This document shows positions 1 to 7,651 of a stretch of DNA of 34,433 bases, piece by piece. Location: contig CAZTII010000014.1 in assembly GCA_964613305.1 (NCBI GenBank), forward strand, positions 1-34,433, given 5' to 3'. The notes below the pieces were generated by a model. The model was not told where the DNA came from and searched no databases. It worked only from the letters and a program-made list of their open reading frames with translations. The stretch's first letter is position 1; each line of letters starts with the position of its first letter. The stretch is from CAZTII01 sp964613305. Lineage in GTDB: Bacteria; Bacillota_I; Bacilli_A; Erysipelotrichales; Erysipelotrichaceae. The position numbers and the translations under genes were made by a program.

Positions 1-119
1 TTTTTAATTTGTTTTTCTGATAAGTATGGATAGGCAATCATATTAAATAAGGTTAAAACTAACATAACTAATCCGTAATAATATAGTAGTGGTTTTTTTG
101 GAGAATTGATTTTATTCAT
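1..119 (-). CDS. Probable FtsH-type membrane protease, N-terminal fragment
   Basis: Read on the minus strand, an open frame starts at the ATG at 119-117 and runs off the left edge, giving 39 complete codons. It has a good ribosome binding site (AGAGAGGA, about 6 nt upstream). The peptide begins MNKINSPKKPLLYYYG and continues as one hydrophobic segment (about residues 12-32) followed by PYLSEKQIK. A short basic cytoplasmic start, a KKPLLYYY motif, one transmembrane helix and a charged exit fit the N-terminus of Firmicute FtsH ATP-dependent zinc metalloproteases. The AAA+ and HExxH regions lie outside the window, so the family call rests on this N-terminus alone. Any single-pass membrane protein is the alternative. 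Confidence 0.5.
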   Translation of the reverse strand, partial: MNKINSPKKPLLYYYGLVMLVLTLFNMIAYPYLSEKQIK

Positions 120-233
120 AATAAGTCCTCTCTTTCTGTATAATTAAAACAACTCTTTTGATGAGCGTATCGTAATAGCAATGATGTTGTTTAAAACGGT
201 AAACTGTGATAAATTTAAAGTGAGGTGAATATA

Positions 234-419
234 ATGAAAATAACAACGTATTTATTTAATTGTTTCTTGTATTTTATTACTACAACCAATGTGTTTGTGC
301 AATCTCCTCGTACTGGTGATGCAAATCAATTAATTCTTTGGGGTATTGTGGGTGTAGCCTCTTTTATTAGTATATTGATTATTATTGCATTAATGATAAA
401 AGTAAAAAATCGAAAATAA
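234..419 (+). CDS. Small protein: signal peptide plus sortase-like sorting signal
   Basis: A 61-residue protein. The ATG at 234 is preferred over the in-frame GTG at 225 because GAGGTG at 222-227 then sits 6 nt upstream as the ribosome binding site. Residues about 1-22 form a signal-peptide-like helix (MKITTYLFNCFLYFITTT...). This is followed at once by VQSPRTGD, a hydrophobic stretch (about residues 32-55) and the basic tail KVKNRK. The second half has the three parts of a C-terminal cell-wall sorting signal: an (L/S/N)PxTG-like motif, a membrane span and a positive tail. Almost nothing remains between the two signals, so a sortase would anchor only a few residues. No sortase gene is in the window. 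It could also be a two-helix membrane peptide or the remnant of a larger surface protein. The stop codon abuts the stop of the convergent lipoprotein gene with no gap. Confidence 0.55.
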   Translation: MKITTYLFNCFLYFITTTNVFVQSPRTGDANQLILWGIVGVASFISILIIIALMIKVKNRK

Positions 420-866
420 TTATTCTTTTACTGGTTGGCAAAGATATCCTTGTCCAGCAAGTAATTCAGTAGTTCGATACATACTAATTTTAGTAGGATC
501 TTGTGAACTATCCGCAAGAACTTGTAAACGTTTTAAGCTATTGATGTTTGTTTTTTGATAATCAATGATGGCATTGAATGTATACTGTTCATCACTCTTT
601 TCGATTTCAGTGAAAGTTACACCAGCTAAGTCATTGTACAACTGTTGTGTTGTTTCAATTAAAGCATCTTTTTCTTCTTTGCTTAATTTCATTTCTTTAA
701 AATCATAGGATAAGGTGTGGTTTGACAAGGTCAACACACCTTTTTCGCTTTTATAAATAGATTCATCACTAACACCATTTAATGTTACTTTACAGGCGAT
801 AGTTTCTTTAATTTCACCACAACTTGTGAGTGAAAGAAGTAATAATAGGTATAGTATTTTTTTCAT
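420..866 (-). CDS. DUF1307 (YehR-like) lipoprotein
   Basis: A 148-residue predicted lipoprotein: MKK basic start, hydrophobic core and the lipobox L-T-S-C with the lipidated Cys at residue 16. The mature part is a small soluble domain of the type grouped as DUF1307/YehR (IACKVTLNGV... early, KLSKEEKDALIE in the middle, and a C-terminal QGYLCQPVKE). Cys residues near both ends (C25 and the one in YLC) could form a disulfide. The role of the family is not established. The start has GGAG upstream with a longish spacer. It lies 29 nt downstream of the YjdF-like gene on the same strand, so the two are probably co-transcribed. No terminator fits between it and the converging mini-protein gene. Confidence 0.65.
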   Translation of the reverse strand: MKKILYLLLLLSLTSCGEIKETIACKVTLNGVSDESIYKSEKGVLTLSNHTLSYDFKEMKLSKEEKDALIETTQQLYNDLAGVTFTEIEKSDEQYTFNAIIDYQKTNINSLKRLQVLADSSQDPTKISMYRTTELLAGQGYLCQPVKE

Positions 867-895
867 TGTTTTATTTCTCCAATAAAATTATGCTA

Positions 896-1768
896 TCACA
901 AATCGTTGACGGTTGGAATAAATATCTTTGCAAATTTGCCACGACCATCATTTTGTAAGTAGAAATAGCCGATAGTACAAAACACGACGGCACCGATAAA
1001 GTTTACAAATAAGTCTTTCATCGTATCGATTAAACCAATGTCTAAATATCCATCAATCACTATTATTTCATTGTTGTTTGTCTCAATGGTTGTTTGTTTA
1101 ATGTCAGAAATGGTGATAACTTGTTGTGTTTTTGTTTCATCCAACGTGACCGAATTGATGGTTCGAACGATTGTATCTTTTTGGGCATCTTTGTTTAGAA
1201 AAACATCGACAGCGAATTCCCCAAATTCCCACATAACACCTACTGTCATCGAGAAACAGAAAGCAACAATACTAACATATAGTGGCGTAAGTTTAAGACC
1301 GATTCTTTCATCTCGATTAAGTAAGTCAACCAATGAAAAACCGACGGCGGCACATAAGAAACCATTGATGGTATGTAACATAGTATCCCATCCACTGACA
1401 TTGACGTAATAACTATTGATTTCTCCTAATATTTCTGCCGCAAAAATAAAACATAAAATAATAATTTCCATTGCACTAGGTAGTTCAAACTTAAACTTTT
1501 TTTGCAAAATGGAAGGTAAAACGAATAAAAATAATGATAAACAACAGGTAAACGCATGTGCAAAGTTTTTTAAATAGAGTGCTCTTACTAATGTAATAAG
1601 TGTTAAAGAACGTAAAATAATAAAAATGATGGACGTACTTTTACTCATTGTTAATTCGTCAATAATTCTGGGGCGTGGTAATCGTTTGTTGTTCATCAAC
1701 GTAAAGATGATGGCAATAATTGCATTAATTAAAATGATTGCCGGAATAATCACGTGACTTATAATCAT
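896..1768 (-). CDS. YjdF/DUF2238-like integral membrane protein
   Basis: A 290-residue polytopic membrane protein. It has hydrophobic segments at about residues 5-25, 45-62, 70-88, 98-112, 130-150, 162-182 and 255-275. Family-like motifs are WDTMLHTINGFL (about 126-137), GVMWEFGEFAVD (about 176-187) and LIDTMKDLFVNFIGA (about 241-255). The segment between the last two motifs is a polar 45-residue loop rich in Thr. These features match the YjdF group of conserved membrane proteins, whose biochemical function is not known. The start is preceded by AGGAGG 7 nt upstream. It is the upstream gene of a likely two-gene unit with the DUF1307 lipoprotein. Confidence 0.65.
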   Translation of the reverse strand: MIISHVIIPAIILINAIIAIIFTLMNNKRLPRPRIIDELTMSKSTSIIFIILRSLTLITLVRALYLKNFAHAFTCCLSLFLFVLPSILQKKFKFELPSAMEIIILCFIFAAEILGEINSYYVNVSGWDTMLHTINGFLCAAVGFSLVDLLNRDERIGLKLTPLYVSIVAFCFSMTVGVMWEFGEFAVDVFLNKDAQKDTIVRTINSVTLDETKTQQVITISDIKQTTIETNNNEIIVIDGYLDIGLIDTMKDLFVNFIGAVVFCTIGYFYLQNDGRGKFAKIFIPTVNDL

Positions 1769-1842
1769 AAAAACACCTCCTATACAATAGTAATGACAAG
1801 TTATTTTTACGTTTATTCAATTGACAAAATCGTTGTTTTGAC

Positions 1843-1871
1843 TAAAAAAAGTTTCTTTATTAAGAAACTTT
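1843..1871 (-). terminator. Rho-independent terminator after the sulfatase gene
   Basis: On the minus strand a 10-bp stem (AAAGTTTCTT, loop AATA, AAGAAACTTT) is followed by a run of seven T. It begins at the sulfatase stop codon (1872-1870) and separates that unit from the YjdF-like gene. Confidence 0.85.
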
Positions 1872-3483
1872 AATATCGATTTATCTTTTTTGCCTCATTA
1901 AGTAACCAATCCACTCTTTCTTGAGTTACTTGTTTTGTATCAAGCAATATTTCTTTTAATTTTAACGTAGAAAGTTTCGTTGTCGGCTCATTTTTAATGG
2001 CTTCTAGTATTTCTTGTTCTAATGGTTTAATTGTTGCGAAATGAGGATTTCTAATTGTTTGTGAAGGAAAACATGTTTCACTGTATGTTTTTATCTCATA
2101 TGGCGGAAGTTTAACAAAATCGTTGTTTTTAATCATACCTTCTAACCCATATTTTTCTTCATAGTTGATGAGTTGTTGTTTTAAGTCATCACGAATTGTA
2201 TAGATAGATGCATCTTTACAGTTGTATAGAAGATTAACACGCTCTAAAGGATCATTTTCCATATCAAACAACTGATCATCATCACCATAATAATAAACGT
2301 ATTTATAACGCTTATTACGTAGAGAAACCCATCGTTTATTATCGCGTTGATGTTCAATGTATTGTAATGATCGATCTTTTACACCATTTTCCATAAAAAT
2401 TGATTCACCAGGTAATTCAATGCTGCCAGGATAAGTTGTTTGTGCTACATCGATGATTGTTGGTAAAATATCGTTTAAATCGTAAAACTCCGTTTTAATA
2501 GTAGGTTTAATGCGATTTGGCCAATGCATGATGAGTGGTATTTTACAAGAAGCGTCATACGATAAAAACTTTTGATACGTATCTAAATCACCTAACATTT
2601 CACCATGATCAGAAGTAAAGATAATAAGGGTATTATCAAGCATGTTTCTTTCTTTTAGGGTATTTATAATTCTACCAACATTATAATCCATAAACGATGT
2701 AGAACTAGCATACAATTCACGCATTCGATTAATACTTTCTTCACTTGTTAAATTGGCGATGCATTTATTTTCTTCCGCTAGTTTTGATAGTGGAGTAATT
2801 GAACTTGTGTGCTTTGGAATTTTTCCTTTATATTTGTCCGCCCATTCAGGTAAAACATTGAATGGTGGATGAGGATCTTTAAAGCCAACCCACATTAGAA
2901 ATGGACGGTTTGTATCGCCTCTTTGTTGTATGTAATGAATAGCTTTATCCGCAATCCAATGACTTCCATGGTATTCTTGGGGTAAGGTACATTGTTGAGG
3001 TTGCATATACAATAAGTTTCTTACACCATGAAAACTTCCACAATCCCCGTATCCTTTAGCGATTAAATCCATCGCATAATCGTCTTCTTGAACATCGCTT
3101 ACGACTTCATCCGCATTAATAAAACGATCAAAGCCAGTAGAACGGCGTTCTGGTTGAAAATGAATTTTTCCAATAGCGATGGTAGAATAACCAACATCAG
3201 ATGCAATTTGAGCGAATGTTGGTAAATGCCATGGACAAGCTTTGGCATCTTTACCAAAATAATTATCATCAAAACCATGGTGTTTTGCACTTAAGCCAGT
3301 AATTAAATTATGGCGCGCTGGAATACATACTGGATTTGGTGAGTAAGCGTTGGTAAATAAACAACCATTTTCAGCTAGGGAATCAATGGATGGTGTTTGT
3401 ATAAAGTCGTTTAACTTATATGCACCAACATAGTCATGGCGTAATTGGTCAGCAGTAATTAATACAATATTAGGTCTACTCAT
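1870..3483 (-). CDS. Cys-type sulfatase (arylsulfatase family S1), cytoplasmic
   Basis: A 537-residue alkaline-phosphatase-fold sulfatase that should hydrolyse a sulfate ester from an organic substrate. The consensus C-x-P-x-R is present as C53-I-P-A-R57 in PVCIPARHNLITG, so C53 would be converted to formylglycine. This is the Cys type, matured by an anaerobic radical-SAM sulfatase-maturing enzyme that is not in this window. The N-terminal metal site NIVLITADQ has D12 and Q13. A second metal/active-site block is TSDHGEML with D292 and H293. GKIHF near residue 105 holds the usual catalytic Lys. There is no signal peptide, so the substrate must be small enough to be imported. It sits 14 nt after the AraC-type gene (RBS AGGAG), in one transcript, and diverges from the oxidoreductase/isomerase operon. 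The exact substrate cannot be read from the sequence. Confidence 0.88.
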   Translation of the reverse strand: MSRPNIVLITADQLRHDYVGAYKLNDFIQTPSIDSLAENGCLFTNAYSPNPVCIPARHNLITGLSAKHHGFDDNYFGKDAKACPWHLPTFAQIASDVGYSTIAIGKIHFQPERRSTGFDRFINADEVVSDVQEDDYAMDLIAKGYGDCGSFHGVRNLLYMQPQQCTLPQEYHGSHWIADKAIHYIQQRGDTNRPFLMWVGFKDPHPPFNVLPEWADKYKGKIPKHTSSITPLSKLAEENKCIANLTSEESINRMRELYASSTSFMDYNVGRIINTLKERNMLDNTLIIFTSDHGEMLGDLDTYQKFLSYDASCKIPLIMHWPNRIKPTIKTEFYDLNDILPTIIDVAQTTYPGSIELPGESIFMENGVKDRSLQYIEHQRDNKRWVSLRNKRYKYVYYYGDDDQLFDMENDPLERVNLLYNCKDASIYTIRDDLKQQLINYEEKYGLEGMIKNNDFVKLPPYEIKTYSETCFPSQTIRNPHFATIKPLEQEILEAIKNEPTTKLSTLKLKEILLDTKQVTQERVDWLLNEAKKINRY

Positions 3484-3497
3484 AAAAATCTCCTTTA

Positions 3498-4373
3498 TTA
3501 CATTTTATCAAAACTGTTGGCATAATTGAAAAATTCTTTTGGTGTGATGGAATATTCGGTTTTAAATAAACGGTAAAAATTAGAATAATCTGTAAACCCA
3601 CACAATTGAAACACTTGAGTCGGTGGAGTGCCAGCGCTCATCATTTTTTTAGCTTCAGTCAATCGTTTTTGTAAAATATAACGATAAACACTTACACCGA
3701 TATGGCGATTAAATTCATGGGAAAGATGATATTTACTGACATAAAATTGTTCCGATAATTGATCTAAAGTAATTTTACTTGGATAATTCTCATTAATATA
3801 ATCAATCACATTAATAACTGTGTTGGATAAACTAGCTTTGTTTGTATTTTTTTCTGATGCATCTTGTAAATATTTCTTAAATTCAATGAGTAATAATAGA
3901 AGATTGCATGCTGGAGCGATATCACTACCAAATTGTTTTTCTTCTTGACTTTGAATCAATCGTTCAAAGATGATATTGACAATTTGTCGTTGTACAGGAA
4001 GTAAACGATGTAAATGATGTGATTTAGCCAATTCAAAACATTCCGTTATATTTGTACGTGGCGTAGAAAAGGAATCGATGTAATTTTTATTTATCCATAA
4101 GACAATTCGTTCATATGGAAGTTGTGTTTTATTAAAGATTGGCTGATGAACTTCATTGGGACTAATAAAAAGAATATCACCAGGAACTAAGTCATATATT
4201 TTGTTTTCTATTACATATTGTACATTTCCGTTGAGAAGGTAATACACTTCATAAAAATTATGGTGGTGCAAAAGAACATCATGTATATTTTGATCAGTTA
4301 AATGGTATACTTCAAAATTCTCCTCCACCATATGGGTGCGATAACCGAGGACATAAGCAGATTCATTTATCAT
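3498..4373 (-). CDS. AraC-family transcriptional regulator with cupin sensor domain
   Basis: A 291-residue regulator. An N-terminal cupin-like sugar-binding domain (about residues 15-100) has HHHNFYEVYYLLNG and LVPGDILFISPNEVHQP, the usual AraC ligand-binding pattern. The C-terminal 100 residues hold two helix-turn-helix units (ITLDQLSEQFYVSKYHLSHEFN, then PPTQVFQLCGFTDYSNFYRLFK with the ending TPKEF). GGAGG lies 6 nt before the ATG. It is the first gene of a leftward unit with the sulfatase and is divergent from the TIM-barrel/oxidoreductase operon. It is therefore the probable ligand-responsive activator of both. The repeats in 4374-4551 are its likely sites. The inducer is unknown, presumably the sugar or glycoside handled by the locus. 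Confidence 0.88.
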   Translation of the reverse strand: MINESAYVLGYRTHMVEENFEVYHLTDQNIHDVLLHHHNFYEVYYLLNGNVQYVIENKIYDLVPGDILFISPNEVHQPIFNKTQLPYERIVLWINKNYIDSFSTPRTNITECFELAKSHHLHRLLPVQRQIVNIIFERLIQSQEEKQFGSDIAPACNLLLLLIEFKKYLQDASEKNTNKASLSNTVINVIDYINENYPSKITLDQLSEQFYVSKYHLSHEFNRHIGVSVYRYILQKRLTEAKKMMSAGTPPTQVFQLCGFTDYSNFYRLFKTEYSITPKEFFNYANSFDKM

Positions 4374-4414
4374 GGGAACCTCCTGTTATAAGCAATAATT
4401 GCAATGTTAAGCCG

Positions 4415-4454
4415 TTACATTTGTAATTTTATAACAATATTTACCATCAGTCAA
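4415..4454 (-). promoter_or_regulatory. Promoter and candidate operator of the AraC-sulfatase unit
   Basis: On the minus strand a -35 TTGACT (4454-4449) and an extended -10 TGTTATAAA (hexamer at 4433-4428) are 15 bp apart. This spacing is short but tolerable with an extended -10. Just downstream, over the expected start, lies the perfect inverted repeat TTACATTTGTAA (4415-4426), well placed for autorepression. A second perfect palindrome, GCAATAATTGC, is at 4392-4402. Operator roles are inferred. Confidence 0.45.
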
Positions 4455-4458
4455 GCAA

Positions 4459-4530
4459 TGTACACAATAATGAGAAGGGTATAACTATGTTAAAATGAAA
4501 TAGTTAACTAACGTAATACTTGTACACAAT
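4459..4530 (+). promoter_or_regulatory. Direct repeats TGTACACAAT before the sugar operon
   Basis: The 10-mer TGTACACAAT occurs at 4459-4468 and 4521-4530, 62 bp apart. That is close to six helical turns, so both face the same side of the DNA. A -10-like TAAAAT lies at 4491-4496 between them, with no good -35. This fits a promoter that needs an activator such as the adjacent AraC-family protein. The second copy is 21 nt before the start codon. Confidence 0.45.
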
Positions 4531-4551
4531 TATAGAAGGAGGATTAGAATT

Positions 4552-5421
4552 ATGGGATTGCATATTTCCGGGTTTTCCGATGAAATTAGCGCAACATTCG
4601 TTACACAATTACAAGTAGTAAAACAATTGGGAATGGAGTATATTTCACTTAGAACAGCAGATAAGAAGAATATTGCTGATTTTACTGTTGAAGAGGTGAA
4701 AGAGCAGTTAATACCACTTTTAAATGAATACGGTATTAAAGTGTCATCCCTTGGCTCACCAATTGGAAAAATTAAAATCGATGATGAAGAAGCATTTGAA
4801 AAACAACTTGTGCAACTGGATACGTTGTGTCAAATTTGTCATGTGTTAGACTGTAAGTATATTCGTATGTTTAGCTTCTATTATCCAGAACACACTGATC
4901 CATCACCACTAGCACCACAAGTTATTGAAAAACTAAAGAAGTTTGCAAGTATTGCGGAAAAATACGACGTTATCTTGATTCATGAAAACGAAAAAGATGT
5001 ATATGGTGATATTGCTAAACGTTGCTTAGAGATATTAGAAGGTGTTAATAGTAATCACTTTAAGGCAGTGTTTGACTTTGCGAATTTTGTTCAATGTCAA
5101 GAAAATACGATGGACTGTTACAACTTATTAAAAGACTATATCGTTTATATTCATATTAAAGATGCGGTAAGCAACGATAAAGAAAATGTGTTGTGTGGTA
5201 CCGGTGAAGGTCAAATTAAAGAAATTTTAAAAGATGTTATTCAACATGGTTATCAAGGTTTCTTAACGTTAGAACCACATTTAGTATTGTTTGATGCTTT
5301 AGCATCACTAGAAATTACGGATGCGAAAGAAGTAATTAAAGTAAATAAATACAAAGATGGTGCTGATGGCTATAAAGCTCAATATGAAGCATTACAAGAA
5401 ATTTTAAAAGAAATTATTTAA
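4552..5421 (+). CDS. Xylose-isomerase-like TIM-barrel protein (sugar isomerase/epimerase)
   Basis: A 289-residue protein of the xylose-isomerase-like TIM-barrel superfamily (AP endonuclease 2 fold). The four usual metal ligands can be placed: E145 in IHENEKD, D175 in VFDFANF, H201 in YIHIKDA and E241 in LTLEPH. Family members isomerise or epimerise keto-sugars or sugar acids, and some act as hydratases or lyases on oxidised sugars. A strong RBS (AAGGAGGA) precedes the ATG. It is the first gene of a four-gene rightward operon with two Gfo/Idh/MocA dehydrogenases and a second TIM-barrel protein, driven by the region facing the AraC gene. The C-terminal 30 residues (KYKDGADGYKAQYEALQEIL) form a helical extension. 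The substrate is unknown. Confidence 0.8.
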   Translation: MGLHISGFSDEISATFVTQLQVVKQLGMEYISLRTADKKNIADFTVEEVKEQLIPLLNEYGIKVSSLGSPIGKIKIDDEEAFEKQLVQLDTLCQICHVLDCKYIRMFSFYYPEHTDPSPLAPQVIEKLKKFASIAEKYDVILIHENEKDVYGDIAKRCLEILEGVNSNHFKAVFDFANFVQCQENTMDCYNLLKDYIVYIHIKDAVSNDKENVLCGTGEGQIKEILKDVIQHGYQGFLTLEPHLVLFDALASLEITDAKEVIKVNKYKDGADGYKAQYEALQEILKEII

Positions 5422-5443
5422 CGATACTAAAGGAGGATAAAAC

Positions 5444-6634
5444 ATGAAAAAAGTACGTTATGGTTTAATTGGTATTGGAGCACAAGGTGGTGCTTACGCA
5501 GCGTTTTTAACTGGTAAAGCAAGTGGATTTCCAGGAATGCCAGCTGTTGAATGTCCAGAAAATTGTACATTAGGTGCATTATGTGACATCGATCCGAAAA
5601 AAGAAGAATTTTGTAAAACAGCATATGCTGACTATCCATTCTTTACTGACTGGAAAGACATGGTTGCTTCTGGTACAGTTGATGCGGTTATTACAACAGT
5701 TCCTCACTATTTACATACTGAAATGGCAATTTACTGTCTTGAAAAAGGTATGCCTGTTTTAGTAGAAAAACCAGCAGGTGTTTATGCTAAATCAGTTCGT
5801 GAAATGAATGAATGTGCAGCAAATCATCCAGATGTTGCCTTTGGTATTATGTTTAACCAACGTACTAACACGTTATATCAAAAAATTAAAGAAATCGTTG
5901 CTAGTGGTGAATTAGGTGAAATTCGTCGTTCTAATTGGATTATTAACACTTGGTGGCGTCCGGATAGCTACTATCGTCAAAGCGATTGGCGTGCTACTTG
6001 GGGTGGAGAAGGTGGAGGTGTTTTAGTTAACCAAGCACCACATCAACTTGACTTATGGCAATGGATTTGTGGTGTTCCAAGCAAAGTGTATTCAAAAATC
6101 ATTTATGGTGCACATCGCGATATCGTTGTAGATAATGATGTTACGATTGTTACTGAATATCCAAATGGAGCAACTGGAACATTTGTTACTTGTACTCATG
6201 ATCCTATTGGAACTGACCGTTTAGAAATCGATTGCGACAATGGAAAGATTGTTGTTGAAGGAAGCCGTAAAGCTACTGTATATCGTTTAGCGAAATCAGA
6301 AAAAGAAATGAATGAAACAATGTCCATGATGGATTTAATGAAATTAACGATGGGTAATGCAGCTGGCGGTTTATATACAGTGGAAGAATTTGAATATCCT
6401 GATCGTTGGGGTGTACAACATACTGAAGTTATGGTTAACTTCGCTGCTCATATTTTAGATAAAACACCTTTATTAGCACCTGGTGCTGATGGTATTAATG
6501 GGGTTAACTTAGCAAATGCTACATTATTATCAAGTTGGTTAGGTAAAGAAGTAAGTAATCCAGTTGATGAAGATCTTTACTTAGAAGAATTAAATAAACG
6601 TATTAAAGAAGAAGGAAAATTCCCTACGCGTTAA
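5444..6634 (+). CDS. Gfo/Idh/MocA-family NAD(P)-dependent oxidoreductase (longer type)
   Basis: A 396-residue dehydrogenase. The N-terminal Rossmann domain has GLIGIGAQGG (about residues 7-16) and the family catalytic block E108-K109-P110 in VLVEKPAG. The C-terminal alpha/beta domain carries LVNQAPHQLDLWQW, with the active-site His in the usual D/N-xxxHxxD setting. The enzymes oxidise or reduce a sugar hydroxyl with a tightly held or exchangeable nicotinamide. At about 396 residues it is longer than its 331-residue neighbour, with an extra loop near residues 15-40 (GKASGFPGMPAVECPENC) and a longer C-terminus. RBS AAGGAGGA. It lies 22 nt after the first TIM-barrel gene and 11 nt before the second oxidoreductase. 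Paired with TIM-barrel partners it may carry out transient oxidation (for example to a 3-keto sugar) before bond cleavage or epimerisation. That is inference. Confidence 0.85.
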   Translation: MKKVRYGLIGIGAQGGAYAAFLTGKASGFPGMPAVECPENCTLGALCDIDPKKEEFCKTAYADYPFFTDWKDMVASGTVDAVITTVPHYLHTEMAIYCLEKGMPVLVEKPAGVYAKSVREMNECAANHPDVAFGIMFNQRTNTLYQKIKEIVASGELGEIRRSNWIINTWWRPDSYYRQSDWRATWGGEGGGVLVNQAPHQLDLWQWICGVPSKVYSKIIYGAHRDIVVDNDVTIVTEYPNGATGTFVTCTHDPIGTDRLEIDCDNGKIVVEGSRKATVYRLAKSEKEMNETMSMMDLMKLTMGNAAGGLYTVEEFEYPDRWGVQHTEVMVNFAAHILDKTPLLAPGADGINGVNLANATLLSSWLGKEVSNPVDEDLYLEELNKRIKEEGKFPTR

Positions 6635-6645
6635 GCGGTGTCGTC

Positions 6646-7641
6646 ATGTTTAAAGTTGCGATTATTGGTTTTGGTGATGTTGCCCATGTGCATTTAGCGG
6701 CCATTCAACATCACCCTCTTCTTCAACTTGTAGCAATTTGTGATATCGATGAAAAAGTTAAAGATAAAATTGGTGATATAACATTTTTCACTGATTATAA
6801 AGTGATGATTAATGAAGTGAAACCAGATTGTGTTCATATTTGTTTACCTCACTATTTACACTATGAAGTAGCTTCAGAGTGTGCGAAATTAGGTGTTCAC
6901 GTATTTTGTGAAAAACCATTAGCGATTAGTGTCGATGAAGCGAAAGAGTTTGCTTCTCTACAACAACAATATCCAAACCAACGTTTTGGTATTTGTCTAC
7001 AAAATCGCTTAAACAACAGCGTTGTTGAATTAAAGAAAATTATTGAGAGTAAAGAGTTTGGAAATGTACTAGGTGTACGTGGATATGTACCTTGGTTTAG
7101 ACCAAAAAATTATTATGATGAAAAACCGTGGCGCGGCTTAATGAAGTACGCCGGCGGTGGTTGTATGATTAATCAATCCATCCATACATTGGATTTAATG
7201 TCGTATCTATGTGGAAAAGTAATGTCAATTAAAGGAAATTGTTGTCAATTGTTGGATTATGGTATTGAAGTTGAAGATACCGTCAATGCACGATTGATGA
7301 TGGAAAATGGCATTATTGGCCATTTTGGCGCAACAATTGCGAATATCCAAAATGAAAATGTTCAATTGACTGTTACTATGGAAAAGGCAACATATTGTAT
7401 CGGTGAGAATAGTTTGTTTAAAGTGAGTGAAACTGGTTTTGAAAAAGTGTGTGAAGATGATAAATTACCAGGAAGTAAGTTTTATTATGGAGCAGGACAC
7501 GTTAAAATTATTGATCAATTTTATACATCCATGAAAGAAAATAATGAAAATTATATTCATTGTAGTGAAGGTGTTAATAGTATTGTAATGATTGATGGTA
7601 TTGTTCGCTCATCCAATGAAAAGAAAGAAATAACACTTTAG
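6646..7641 (+). CDS. Gfo/Idh/MocA-family NAD(P)-dependent oxidoreductase (shorter type)
   Basis: A 331-residue dehydrogenase of the same superfamily as the gene before it but clearly a separate subfamily. The Rossmann motif is IIGFGDVAHVHLAAI (about residues 6-20). The catalytic E89-K90-P91 is in FCEKPLA. The second-domain motif is GGGCMINQSIHTLDLMSYLCG (about residues 172-192). RBS is weak (GGTG at 6637-6640), so translation probably depends on coupling with the gene 11 nt upstream. Two oxidoreductases in one operon suggest successive oxidation and reduction at the same sugar, or use of two stereoisomers. Its product or substrate should be shared with the TIM-barrel gene 10 nt downstream. 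Confidence 0.83.
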   Translation: MFKVAIIGFGDVAHVHLAAIQHHPLLQLVAICDIDEKVKDKIGDITFFTDYKVMINEVKPDCVHICLPHYLHYEVASECAKLGVHVFCEKPLAISVDEAKEFASLQQQYPNQRFGICLQNRLNNSVVELKKIIESKEFGNVLGVRGYVPWFRPKNYYDEKPWRGLMKYAGGGCMINQSIHTLDLMSYLCGKVMSIKGNCCQLLDYGIEVEDTVNARLMMENGIIGHFGATIANIQNENVQLTVTMEKATYCIGENSLFKVSETGFEKVCEDDKLPGSKFYYGAGHVKIIDQFYTSMKENNENYIHCSEGVNSIVMIDGIVRSSNEKKEITL

Positions 7642-7651
7642 AGGAGAAAAT

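Noticed and set aside
1038..1409. 123-codon plus-strand frame inside the YjdF-like gene
   Set aside because: Opposite a conserved membrane protein; no RBS or known motif.
4406..4420. TGTTAAGCCGTTACA as a CcpA catabolite-response site
   Set aside because: It is one base too long and has an off-centre core compared with the cre consensus.
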